Positions 43,920 to 52,309 of a stretch of 64,000 nucleotides of DNA are shown here, in pieces. The position numbers were made by a program, and so were the translations under genes. Origin of the DNA: Desulforadius tongensis (GTDB taxonomy: Bacteria > Bacillota > Desulfotomaculia > Desulfotomaculales > Desulfohalotomaculaceae); assembly GCF_016907915.1 (NCBI RefSeq), contig NZ_JAFBCW010000006.1:1-64000 (forward strand), given 5' to 3'. Position 1 is the stretch's first letter. Each line of letters opens with the position of its first letter. Below the pieces are notes generated by a model, which did no database searches, was not told the DNA's origin, and saw nothing but the letters and a program-made list of their open reading frames with translations.

Positions 43920-44519
43920 TTAATCACACTTTATACCGGATACAATTTGCACCGGGTTATTGGCCCGCCACAGGTTGACCCGGCCCACTTTGGCCGTTCT
44001 GGCCAGGTTTAGCGACACCACTTCTATGTCTTGATACCCGTTCTGTGCCAAAAACTGCCGCACTACGGGGGCTGTGTCCAGCGTCACCGCAGTGGCCACC
44101 AGTATGCCGCCGGGCAGAAGTTTATTATGGCTTCCCGTTAGTATTTCTGCCAGTTTTCCTCCGCTGCCGCCGATAAAAATGCGGTGGGCCGGTGGTAGTT
44201 CTGCCATCACCTGTGCCGCGTCTCCGGCAATTACTTTCACATTTTTTAGTCCAAAACGCCCGGTGTTTTCTTTAACCAGCAGCAGGGCATCCGGTTTACA
44301 CTCCAGCGCATATACCGTTCCATCCTTCACCTGCAGACCCATTTCCACCGTCACCGAACCGCTGCCGGCACCAACATCATAGGCGGTGATACCGGCACAA
44401 AGCCGCAGTTTGGACAGCACCACCGCTCTTATTTCGGCGGCGGTAATGGGCACCCCCTCCCGGCGCACAAATAACCGGTCCGGTATTCCCGGCGTACTGT
44501 AGGGCCAAATATCACGCAT
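43920..44519 (-). CDS. cbiT: CbiT, cobalt-precorrin-6B C15-methyltransferase (decarboxylating)
   Basis: A 199-aa Rossmann-fold methyltransferase with the SAM motif YDVGAGSGSVTVEMG and RIFIGGSGGKL. With CbiE it methylates C-5 and C-15 and decarboxylates the C-12 acetate. It overlaps cbiE by eight bases; in other bacteria the two are fused as CobL. Confidence 0.93.
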   Translation of the reverse strand: MRDIWPYSTPGIPDRLFVRREGVPITAAEIRAVVLSKLRLCAGITAYDVGAGSGSVTVEMGLQVKDGTVYALECKPDALLLVKENTGRFGLKNVKVIAGDAAQVMAELPPAHRIFIGGSGGKLAEILTGSHNKLLPGGILVATAVTLDTAPVVRQFLAQNGYQDIEVVSLNLARTAKVGRVNLWRANNPVQIVSGIKCD

Positions 44520-45141
44520 CGCCGATCACCATTACACTGTTATTTAACCGGTCATTACAGCGGCACAGCTGGCTGAGAGTGCCGGAGTATATCCGTTCGT
44601 CATCATAAGAAAGATTACACCCCACCGTCACCCCGGCATCGGGGCAGCCGCTGGACAGCAGCCACCGGGCAATGGCCTGGGGGGTGTTATTTTTATCAGT
44701 GAGTACCGCCACCAGCCGTCCTCTTTTTACCAGTTCAATTAATTCACCGCTTGTCCTGCCGTGCATGCTGATTATTACCGCCTGCTGCCACGGTTTTTTT
44801 ATCCGGGCAAATAAAAGCTGCACCGGGCTGATGCCGGGGATTATTTCTAACTGCTTGCCATCAATATGTTTGGTTAAGCAGCTGGCAAAACTGTACAACC
44901 CGCTGTCTCCGGAAACCAGCACCGCCACTTTATGCCGCCGGCTCTCTTCTTTGATAACACGGATAGTTTGCTGCAAATCGGCAGTGATGGTATAGCATTT
45001 CTGTCCCGGTTGGGCAAAGGTTTTTATCAAACGGCAGGCACCCACCAGCACTTCCGCCTCAGATATATGCCTGGCTGCGGCGGGAGTAAGATAATCAGCA
45101 CTGCCCGGCCCCACTCCCAGCACCGCTATGGTATTTGCCAT
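44512..45141 (-). CDS. cbiE: CbiE, cobalt-precorrin-7 C5-methyltransferase
   Basis: A 209-aa tetrapyrrole methyltransferase with AVLGVGPGSADYLTPAA, VSGDSGLYSFAS and IPGISPVQLLFARI. It works with the adjacent CbiT. It overlaps cbiD by 16 bp. Confidence 0.93.
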   Translation of the reverse strand: MANTIAVLGVGPGSADYLTPAAARHISEAEVLVGACRLIKTFAQPGQKCYTITADLQQTIRVIKEESRRHKVAVLVSGDSGLYSFASCLTKHIDGKQLEIIPGISPVQLLFARIKKPWQQAVIISMHGRTSGELIELVKRGRLVAVLTDKNNTPQAIARWLLSSGCPDAGVTVGCNLSYDDERIYSGTLSQLCRCNDRLNNSVMVIGDA

Positions 45142-46250
45142 CCCATCACACCTCCGATTTTTCTGGCTGTTCTGCTGCAGCCCACCACTTCACCAGCCAT
45201 GGAATATATCACGGTACCCACTTCCATGCTGTGATAACAAAACAGAGTGCACCGCTCCTCGGCAGCACCGGCTATGGATGAGAAAACTTTCATCAAGCCA
45301 TTTTTACGCAGCAGTTCAACCGATTGGTCTACGGTATTCAACTCCATAATTTGCCGCACCAGTTTATAATCTGCCCCGTGCAGTGCAGCGTGAGCTGCCA
45401 GTATTTCCCGCCGGGCGTCAGCCATTTTACTGTGGGTATGAAAAATCCCCCCGGCCAGCTTCACCAGTTTACCCAAATGACCCAGTATAATAACACCGGG
45501 CACTTTACGTTTTGCACACTCTTCCAGCATGGTACCGATAAAGTTGCTGGTCTCCACCACACATTCAGCGGGAATACCCATTTCACCGGCCCTTTTAACC
45601 CCCATGCGGCCGGGAGTTAAAACCAGGTGGCGGTATCCCTGGGCCAGTGCCACATCAATCTGCGGCACCAGCGACCGGCGGTAAGCATCTTCAGACATGG
45701 GGCGCACAATTCCGCCGGTACCTAGAATGGATATTCCCCCCACAATGCCCAGCCGCTGGTTCATGGTGCGTTTAGCAACCTCTGCACCCCCGGGCACGCT
45801 GATTACCACTTTAGCTCCTTTACCGGCGGGAAGAACTTTCTGCACTTCCGCGGTTATCATCCGGCGGGGGGCCGGGTTTATGGCATATTCTCCCACCGGC
45901 ACCTGCAGGCCCGGTTTAGTAACCCTTCCCACCCCGGTGCCGCCGGTAACAGTAATACCCCGGGAGGCCGGGTACACTGCAGCCCAAATTTCCAAGCCGT
46001 GGGTAACATCGGGGTCATCACCCCCGTCTTTTATCACCGCAGCCCGGGCAAACCCATCATTTAATATTAGCGACCGCACCGGCAGCCGGGCACTGCCCCC
46101 GCCGGGTAAATCCACACTGACCGCGGGCGGCTTTTCACCTCTAAACAATGCCAGCGCCGCGGCTTTGGCGGCCGCAGCGGCGCAGGTGCCGGTGGTATAA
46201 CCAGTGCGCAATTTTTTATTTGTACCGCTGTTTGTACTGTCTTTAATCAT
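45126..46250 (-). CDS. cbiD: CbiD, cobalt-precorrin-5B C1-methyltransferase
   Basis: A 374-aa CbiD, hallmark of the anaerobic route. LRTGYTTGTCAAAAAKAA opens the protein, and PGGAEVAKRTMNQRLGIVGG and GTGGIVRPMSEDAY follow. It is preceded closely by cbiA. Confidence 0.95.
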   Translation of the reverse strand: MIKDSTNSGTNKKLRTGYTTGTCAAAAAKAAALALFRGEKPPAVSVDLPGGGSARLPVRSLILNDGFARAAVIKDGGDDPDVTHGLEIWAAVYPASRGITVTGGTGVGRVTKPGLQVPVGEYAINPAPRRMITAEVQKVLPAGKGAKVVISVPGGAEVAKRTMNQRLGIVGGISILGTGGIVRPMSEDAYRRSLVPQIDVALAQGYRHLVLTPGRMGVKRAGEMGIPAECVVETSNFIGTMLEECAKRKVPGVIILGHLGKLVKLAGGIFHTHSKMADARREILAAHAALHGADYKLVRQIMELNTVDQSVELLRKNGLMKVFSSIAGAAEERCTLFCYHSMEVGTVIYSMAGEVVGCSRTARKIGGVMGWQIP

Positions 46251-46257
46251 TTAAAAG

Positions 46258-47637
46258 CTACCGTCCTCCCGCTTTATATTTGGCACAGGCTAATAAAAAG
46301 TTTCTAGCTGCCCCGGGATTGCCCCGCCAGTGTATATGCACATATGAAGCGAACAAATTACCCAGGGTATAACCATCCCGGCGCCCGTCCTGCCCCCTGC
46401 CCCCCTGTAAACTGTAGGCAGCATGGCCGGGAGATAAACCCGATACCGTTGACCAGTGAAATTCATGCCCCTTTATCAAATCTCCCGCCCTGCCCAGCAG
46501 ACAGTTTTTTTGCAGTTTACCGGTAACATAGCCCAGGGCAGACAGGCTATTCTGCATTTTCACCGTTCCCGGTACTAAACCCACACCGGGGTAACTTATG
46601 CCGTCCATACCATAAATATCACTGCAGAGGTACATGAACCCGCCGCATTCGGCATAAATGGGCACTCCCCGGCGGGCCATGCTTTTTAATTCTGTTCTCA
46701 TCGCCCGGTTAGCGGATAAACGGGGTAAAAACACTTCCGGAAAACCGCCCCCCAAAATAATGCCGTTCACCGGTTGGGGAAGGGCAGTATCATTAAGGGG
46801 ACTAAAATAAACCAGCCCGGCACCCAGTTCTTTTAAGTAGTGCAGTGAATCCTGGTAATAGAAGTTAAAAGCCTCATCCATGGCCACCGCTATGGTAACA
46901 TCCCTTACCACCGGATCACAACCCGGCAGTTCGCAGTCCAGCGGCGGCGCTTTACCGGCCAGGGATAAAAGCCGGTCTATATCTATTTCTTCATCCACAA
47001 TCCCCGCCAGCTGTTCCAGCCGGCCGGGTAAACCGGGCATTTCTGACGCCGGCATCAAACCCAGGTGCCGGCCGGGTATTTCAAGCTGCCCGTGTCTGGC
47101 CAGCACCCCCAGCACCGGTACACCCAGTTCTTCTTCTATGCTGTGCCGCAGCAGTTCGGCGTGGCTGCGGCTGCCGGCTTGATTGACAACCACTCCTATC
47201 ATGTTTACTTTGGGGTCAAATTCTAAATAACCCTTTACCATGGCTGCCAGGCTGCGGCCCACCCCCCTGGCAGACACAACCAAGACCACCGGGGTGCCGG
47301 TAATTTTACTAATTTGGGCTGTGCTGGCCAGTTCCCCTTGATACCGCATTCCGTCATATAGACCCATCACCCCTTCCACCACCGCCACCTGTGCACCGGC
47401 ACAATAGCGGGCGAAGGTGGTTTTAAGTTCCGGTTCCGGGCACAGCCAGCTGTCCAGGTTGTGGGAATAACAGCCGGCAGCCACCCGGTGCAGGCCGGGA
47501 TCAATATAGTCCGGCCCCACTTTAAAGGGCTGCACGGACAGTCCCCGGCGGCGCAGGGCGGCCATTAAACCCAAGCTGACGGTGGTTTTACCCACCCCAC
47601 TGTGGGTTCCGGCAACTACAAAGCGCGGTATATACAA
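46258..47637 (-). CDS. cbiA: CbiA, cobyrinic acid a,c-diamide synthase
   Basis: A 459-aa ATP-dependent amidotransferase that amidates the a and c side chains. P-loop THSGVGKTTVSLGL lies at the start. The glutaminase domain has YAECGGFMYL with the Cys and a C-terminal ASYVHIHW with the His. A TTG at 47637 is preferred by spacing from GGGAGGG; the frame extends five codons further upstream. Confidence 0.93.
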   Translation of the reverse strand: MYIPRFVVAGTHSGVGKTTVSLGLMAALRRRGLSVQPFKVGPDYIDPGLHRVAAGCYSHNLDSWLCPEPELKTTFARYCAGAQVAVVEGVMGLYDGMRYQGELASTAQISKITGTPVVLVVSARGVGRSLAAMVKGYLEFDPKVNMIGVVVNQAGSRSHAELLRHSIEEELGVPVLGVLARHGQLEIPGRHLGLMPASEMPGLPGRLEQLAGIVDEEIDIDRLLSLAGKAPPLDCELPGCDPVVRDVTIAVAMDEAFNFYYQDSLHYLKELGAGLVYFSPLNDTALPQPVNGIILGGGFPEVFLPRLSANRAMRTELKSMARRGVPIYAECGGFMYLCSDIYGMDGISYPGVGLVPGTVKMQNSLSALGYVTGKLQKNCLLGRAGDLIKGHEFHWSTVSGLSPGHAAYSLQGGRGQDGRRDGYTLGNLFASYVHIHWRGNPGAARNFLLACAKYKAGGR

Positions 47638-47733
47638 CAACAACCCTCCCAAAGCCAGTTAATAAAAACCTACCGGCGATGTTCACCTGTACAAAATTCA
47701 TTTCCAAACGGTGCCGCAAAGCGGCCCAGGGGG

Positions 47734-48795
47734 CTATTTTAAAGTTTGGGCCGCCAACTCTTCAAAGGTGGCCATTTCCTTCAACACCTTCACAGCCGCA
47801 TCCAGCAGCGGGAAAACCAGCACCGCCCCGGTTCCTTCGCCAAGCCTCATACCCATGCGCAGCACAGGCTTTAATTCCAGCATTTCCACCATCACCCGGT
47901 GGCCGGGTTCTTCCGACAGGTGGGAACCAAACATATAATCCTTACACCGGGGAGCTATTTTATACGCCACCAGTGCCGCAGCACCGGAAATGAACCCGTC
48001 TACCACCACCGGAACTCCGAAAGCGGCACCGCCCAGTATCAACCCGGCCAGCGCACCGATTTCCAATCCTCCCACCTTGGCCAGCACGTCAATCCCGTCC
48101 TCCGGGTCAGGGTTATTTACAGCCAAGCCCCTGGCAATTACATCCCGTTTAACGGCCAGTGAGCGGTCACTTACCCCCGTGCCCCTGCCGGTTACCTGAT
48201 CCGGTGACAGCCCGGAGATAGCGGCCAGCACCGCACTGCTGGCAGTGGTGTTGCCGATACCCATTTCACCGGTGGCCAATACCTTAGTGCCCCGCTGTAC
48301 CTGCTGCTGAGCCAGTTTAATACCGGCTTCCAGCGCCGCCACCGCTTCCGCCCTGCTCATGGCCGGCCCCCGGGTAAAGTTGTCGGTGCCGTTTTTTACC
48401 CGCATATTGATTAAATCGGGATGATTAACGGGAATACCGTTTACCCCCACGTCTGCCACCACCACACTGGCTCCCACCGCCCGGGACAACACATTAATGG
48501 CCGCCCCTCCATTTAAAAAATTAATTACCATCTGCCCCGTCACTTCCGGCGGAAAGGCACTGACGCCCTCTTCTGCCACACCATGGTCAGCGGCACATAC
48601 CACCACCGCTTTGGAGCCCACATCTAAATTAACGCTGCGCTGAATACCGGCCAGCCTCACAGCCATATCTTCTAAGGCACCGAGGCTCCCAACGGGCTTA
48701 GTCAAGTTGTCCAGCCTTTCCTTAACTTTCTGCATGGCATTAGTATCCAGCGGTTTAATGTTCCCAACAGTGTCCTGCAGCAAACTCAATGACAA
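47734..48795 (-). CDS. cobT: CobT, nicotinate-nucleotide:dimethylbenzimidazole phosphoribosyltransferase
   Basis: A 353-aa enzyme activating the lower-ligand base as alpha-ribazole phosphate. Signatures are KPVGSLGALEDMAVRLAG, CAADHGVAEEGVSAFP and ATGEMGIGNTTASSA. The start is TTG 48795, or TTG 48789 with better spacing from GGGAGGG. It is the first recognisable cobalamin gene of the operon. Confidence 0.94.
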   Translation of the reverse strand: MSLSLLQDTVGNIKPLDTNAMQKVKERLDNLTKPVGSLGALEDMAVRLAGIQRSVNLDVGSKAVVVCAADHGVAEEGVSAFPPEVTGQMVINFLNGGAAINVLSRAVGASVVVADVGVNGIPVNHPDLINMRVKNGTDNFTRGPAMSRAEAVAALEAGIKLAQQQVQRGTKVLATGEMGIGNTTASSAVLAAISGLSPDQVTGRGTGVSDRSLAVKRDVIARGLAVNNPDPEDGIDVLAKVGGLEIGALAGLILGGAAFGVPVVVDGFISGAAALVAYKIAPRCKDYMFGSHLSEEPGHRVMVEMLELKPVLRMGMRLGEGTGAVLVFPLLDAAVKVLKEMATFEELAAQTLK

Positions 48796-48857
48796 CGCCC
48801 TCCCGAAACTTTATTTAAAACCTCTTAAATTAAACAGCCGCTTAAATAAAACAAGAA

Positions 48858-48885
48858 AATTCCCAGCCCAAAAAAGCCGGGAATT
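48858..48885 (-). terminator. Terminator or attenuator upstream of cobT
   Basis: Minus strand AATTCCC and GGGAATT pair around a T/G-rich loop, followed by TTCTTGTTTTATTT. It lies 63 bp before cobT, so it either ends the upstream 115-aa gene transcript or attenuates the operon. No cobalamin riboswitch was recognised around it. Confidence 0.5.
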
Positions 48886-48946
48886 CTGCCATCATCCCCA
48901 GTTGTAGCTATATTTTAATTTCCCCCAAAATTCTTTTCAAGAGGAT

Positions 48947-49088
48947 GTTCGAAAAGTCCGCACCATATCCACTTCGAATTTCTGCGTTAGCTCGGCTTCT
49001 GCGGTGCTCACGTATTTTCGCATACGCTCCGCTCCTCAAAGCCTTTGCCGCCTTGAACTTCTCGTGTCTCTTGCACTCCTTTTCGAAC
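48947..49088. repeat. MITE-like element, 142 bp
   Basis: GTTCGAAAAG (48947-48956) and CTTTTCGAAC (49079-49088) form perfect 10-bp terminal inverted repeats; similarity continues inward imperfectly. A short frame across it reads KRHEKFKAAKALRSGAYAKI, a peptide I recall from many copies in related genomes and regard as spurious. It is probably a non-autonomous repeat inserted in the cob leader. Confidence 0.6.
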
Positions 49089-49107
49089 ACTCACTTTAAG
49101 TATCTTC

Positions 49108-49455
49108 TTACTTTAATATTTTCATTACATAGGCCGCCGCGGTCATTTTGGCATTTAATATACCCGGGGGCTGTTTTTGAGCCAGCTCCACCTGCTGCTC
49201 AAAGCTGCAGTTACCTTGAAAACAGCTGAACAATTCTTCACTGATGGCCTGCATGGCCTGCTGGCTGTCAGCGAACCTAATGGCCGAGGACAAAACATCC
49301 TTTAATAAACTTTTTTCCTGCTCTGCATCGATATGGGGTACAGCAACCTTATATCCCCGGTAAACTTCTATTAAAGCCGCCAAATATTCCTCTGCCGTTA
49401 TATTACTGCTGATACCAATCACTTCCCTTCTACAATTAAAATCTATTTTTGACAT
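49108..49455 (-). CDS. Unknown 115-aa protein heading the cob operon
   Basis: An acidic, helical 115-aa protein (ITAEEYLAALIEVYRGYKV, EEQEKSLLKDVL-like DAEQEKSLLKDVL, KMTAAAYVMKIL). No catalytic or metal motif is obvious; one CFQGNCSF cysteine pair is present. It points into the cobalamin operon but is separated from cobT by the MITE-like element and the hairpin, so co-transcription is uncertain. I do not recognise the family. Confidence 0.6.
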   Translation of the reverse strand: MSKIDFNCRREVIGISSNITAEEYLAALIEVYRGYKVAVPHIDAEQEKSLLKDVLSSAIRFADSQQAMQAISEELFSCFQGNCSFEQQVELAQKQPPGILNAKMTAAAYVMKILK

Positions 49456-49598
49456 TTACCATTTTTATCCTCTATTTTCCTAAAAAAATATACATAAAAT
49501 TTAATTTTTTTATTTTTCTTAAAAGGATAAATTAACAGCGTATAGAAAATCCATTATCAATAAAAATAATTTCCAAAATTACTGCGGGATGGTTTACA

Positions 49599-51239
49599 GT
49601 GAAAAAAACAATAATCTATTCATCACTTAGCTACTTAGTTGTAATAAGTATCATAGCAATTTCTTTTTACCAGTATTTTATCCCCTTTCCATACAACCTG
49701 ACATTGAGGGAACGAAAGTATTTAGAAGAACACCCGGTTATACGTTTTACCGGCGACTGTAATTTCCCCCCCTTCTCTTATGCTGACTCCCCGGATCGCA
49801 GCCGGTCAATGGGTTATGAACAGGAGTTATTAAAATTTTTAGAACTGAAATTTTCCAAACTGAATGTAGATGTAGTAATCCGTCAAATGCACTGGCAGGA
49901 TGCTGTCAAGGCACTTAGAAGTAAGCAAAGCGATGTTATCTCCGGTATTATAATAACCGAGAACAGGAAAAAATACTACACCTTTACCGAACCCTATATG
50001 CAGGTATCTTACAGCATGGTACAAAGTAAAAAAATCAAAAAATTACATTCCCTGGAGGATGCGGCCGGTTATAACATAATAGCGGTCAAAGATTATTCCA
50101 CCGAAGAACTGCTTAAATCCAATGGCATTAATTCATATCATGTGGTTTCCGATATTGCCCAGGCGGTGGAATTATTAAAAAAAGATGACAGTTACATTTG
50201 GCTGGAGCTTCAGCCCACAGCCGTTTACATGATCCATAAGTACGGAATGGCAGACCGGTTTAACGTCACCACTTTGGATATTCCCCAGCCGGCCTATGCC
50301 ATGGCCTGCAGCAGAGATAACGAAGTACTGGCCGGTATATTAACTAAGGCTCTTAGAAGTTTAGATTCAGAAAATATTTTCCACTACCTGGATAATAAAT
50401 ATTTTGGCGTTTCGCTGCAGAGAAACTTTCACCAGCTGAATACCGTCATCGGCAGCCTGCTGTTTATTTTATCCACCATTGCCTATGTTGCTTTTCTTAA
50501 CTCTGCTCTTTTAAAAAACAAGGTGGACAAAAAAACCAAACAGATTCGCCTGCTGTACAGCCAGCTGCAGAACAGTTTTAACAACACCCTCTCTTTGGCG
50601 GCGTCGGCAGTGGATGCCCGGGATTCATACACCTCGTCCCACTCGCAAAAGGTGGCCGTTTACTCCACTGTACTGGCCAGTTATATGAATTTAGACAGCG
50701 ATACAATCACTAAAATTTTCCAGGCTTCGCTGCTCCACGACATTGGTAAAATCGCTGTCCCGGACGAAATTTTATTAAAACCGGGCCGGTTAACCGATGA
50801 TGAATATGAAGTAATAAAGCAGCATCCACTCATCGGCGCGGACATGCTGCGCACAGCAGGGGGGCCCATTGCCAAACTGGCCGCTTGTGTACAAAACCAC
50901 CATGAACGTTACGATGGAAAGGGATATCCCAATGGTATTCAGCAGCGGGATATTGCCACCGCCATAATTTCATTTTCAGATGCTTTAGATGCCATGGCCT
51001 CTAACAGGCCCTATCGAAAAGCCATCAGCAGCAGTGAAATTTTAAAAGAAATCAAAGCACAAAAGGGCAGGCAGTTTCATCCCACGGTGGTAGATTCATT
51101 CATAGATTTACTGCTGTACCGGTATGGAGAAATTAATTTGGACAAATTTCTGCAGGAGGCGGAAGATATTTTCAACAGTTATCAAAGGAATGATCTGCCG
51201 CTGATTCATAATAAAAAAATCATGTCCACCGCCCCTTGA
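49599..51239 (+). CDS. Solute-binding sensor with HD-GYP phosphodiesterase domain
   Basis: A 546-aa membrane protein. A signal anchor (about residues 7-27) precedes an extracytoplasmic solute-binding family 3 domain (about 42-265, IRFTGDCNFPPFSY, TEPYMQVSYSM). A second membrane helix (about 280-300) and an HD-GYP domain follow: LLHDIGKIAVPDEILLKPGRL, HHERYDGKGYPNG. HD-GYP enzymes hydrolyse cyclic di-GMP. Ligand sensing outside probably controls c-di-GMP breakdown inside; the ligand is not predictable. It is monocistronic. Confidence 0.88.
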   Translation: MKKTIIYSSLSYLVVISIIAISFYQYFIPFPYNLTLRERKYLEEHPVIRFTGDCNFPPFSYADSPDRSRSMGYEQELLKFLELKFSKLNVDVVIRQMHWQDAVKALRSKQSDVISGIIITENRKKYYTFTEPYMQVSYSMVQSKKIKKLHSLEDAAGYNIIAVKDYSTEELLKSNGINSYHVVSDIAQAVELLKKDDSYIWLELQPTAVYMIHKYGMADRFNVTTLDIPQPAYAMACSRDNEVLAGILTKALRSLDSENIFHYLDNKYFGVSLQRNFHQLNTVIGSLLFILSTIAYVAFLNSALLKNKVDKKTKQIRLLYSQLQNSFNNTLSLAASAVDARDSYTSSHSQKVAVYSTVLASYMNLDSDTITKIFQASLLHDIGKIAVPDEILLKPGRLTDDEYEVIKQHPLIGADMLRTAGGPIAKLAACVQNHHERYDGKGYPNGIQQRDIATAIISFSDALDAMASNRPYRKAISSSEILKEIKAQKGRQFHPTVVDSFIDLLLYRYGEINLDKFLQEAEDIFNSYQRNDLPLIHNKKIMSTAP

Positions 51240-51244
51240 TTACT

Positions 51245-51274
51245 GACCCTGGCTTAAGGCCAGGGCTTTTAATA
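51245..51274 (+). terminator. Intrinsic terminator
   Basis: CCCTGGC TTAA GGCCAGGG followed by CTTTTAAT directly after the HD-GYP gene. Confidence 0.75.
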
Positions 51275-51303
51275 TGCCCCAGCACTAAATTGCAAATTTT
51301 ATC

Positions 51304-51333
51304 TTGCTAATCATTGGCACAAATCACTATAAT
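51304..51333 (+). promoter_or_regulatory. Putative promoter upstream of PAP2 gene
   Basis: TTGCTA, 18 bp, TATAAT. It lies 222 bp before the gene, leaving a long leader without an evident structured element. Confidence 0.35.
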
Positions 51334-51554
51334 ATCTAATAAGCTCGAGCATTCCCCCAACGCGCAGTTTTTTTACCTTCTAAAAGATTATTTCAGTGCA
51401 CAATTATTTTTCCTAGATTAACCAACCTTTTTTGTTACCTTCGAGCAGCCTTTTACGTCTTATATACGTCTTATAAATGTCTATACATTAAGATATAAGG
51501 TTTTTGTTCCGGAATATAAATTAACTAAAATACATTAAAGGGGGGAACCAGGAA

Positions 51555-52238
51555 GTGGTAAAAAAATTTAACAAGCACCTTATTCCACTGAGTTTCATGC
51601 TCTCCATACCTGTTTCAAACATATTTTACGCGCTGCTGAACAACTCCGCCAGGGGAGCACACAGCATGATCACAGAAATAGATAAAGCAATCCCCTTTTT
51701 AAAGATATTTATTCTGCCGTACATAATTTGGTATCCCTTTATATTTTTTACATTGTTTTACCTGTGTCTGCGGGATAAAAAAATTTATTTTCATACTTTA
51801 GCTGCTTTAAATTTAGGCCTGATAATTTGTTACATAATTTACTATACATATCAAACAACAGTGCCCAGACCGGAGGTGGCTGGAAAAGACCTGCTGGCAT
51901 TACTGGTGATGTATATTTACAGCTCCGACCAGCCCTTTAACTGTTTTCCCAGCATTCACTGTCTAACCAGTTTCTTAATGATAAAGGGTATCAACAACTC
52001 CACCGTCAAAAACACTTTTAATACTACAATTATCAGTTTTACCGCGGCAGTAATTATTTTATCGACGCTGTTTGTTAAGCAGCACGTTATATTAGATGTA
52101 ATATCAGCCATACTGCTGGGAGATCTCGTTTTCAGATTGGTACATTACTTCCCCACCAGTGCTGTCTTACTGTGGTTAAGAAACTCCTACCCCTTAGCCA
52201 CCATGAAAAAGAAATTGGAAATTTACATGGATATTTAA
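51555..52238 (+). CDS. PAP2-superfamily membrane phosphatase
   Basis: A 227-aa membrane protein with about six helices. NCFPSIHCLTSFL and FVKQHVILDVISAILLGD correspond to the second and third motifs of PAP2 lipid phosphatases, with the catalytic His residues. The substrate is probably a lipid phosphate or pyrophosphate. The GTG start follows GGGGGG and AGGAA. It is not obviously in an operon. Confidence 0.8.
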   Translation: MVKKFNKHLIPLSFMLSIPVSNIFYALLNNSARGAHSMITEIDKAIPFLKIFILPYIIWYPFIFFTLFYLCLRDKKIYFHTLAALNLGLIICYIIYYTYQTTVPRPEVAGKDLLALLVMYIYSSDQPFNCFPSIHCLTSFLMIKGINNSTVKNTFNTTIISFTAAVIILSTLFVKQHVILDVISAILLGDLVFRLVHYFPTSAVLLWLRNSYPLATMKKKLEIYMDI

Positions 52239-52309
52239 AGATGCCCGGCAGGTAAAAGCAAATCTATACTAGAATATACAAATATCGCCAACATTTGGAG
52301 GATATTTGT

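Noticed and set aside
48908-49090. 60-aa frame as a gene
   Set aside because: It lies across the MITE-like inverted repeat and matches a known kind of spurious, repeated peptide.
48796-49100. Cobalamin riboswitch before cobT
   Set aside because: No B12-box-like sequence or fitting fold was recognised by eye; left open to a model search.
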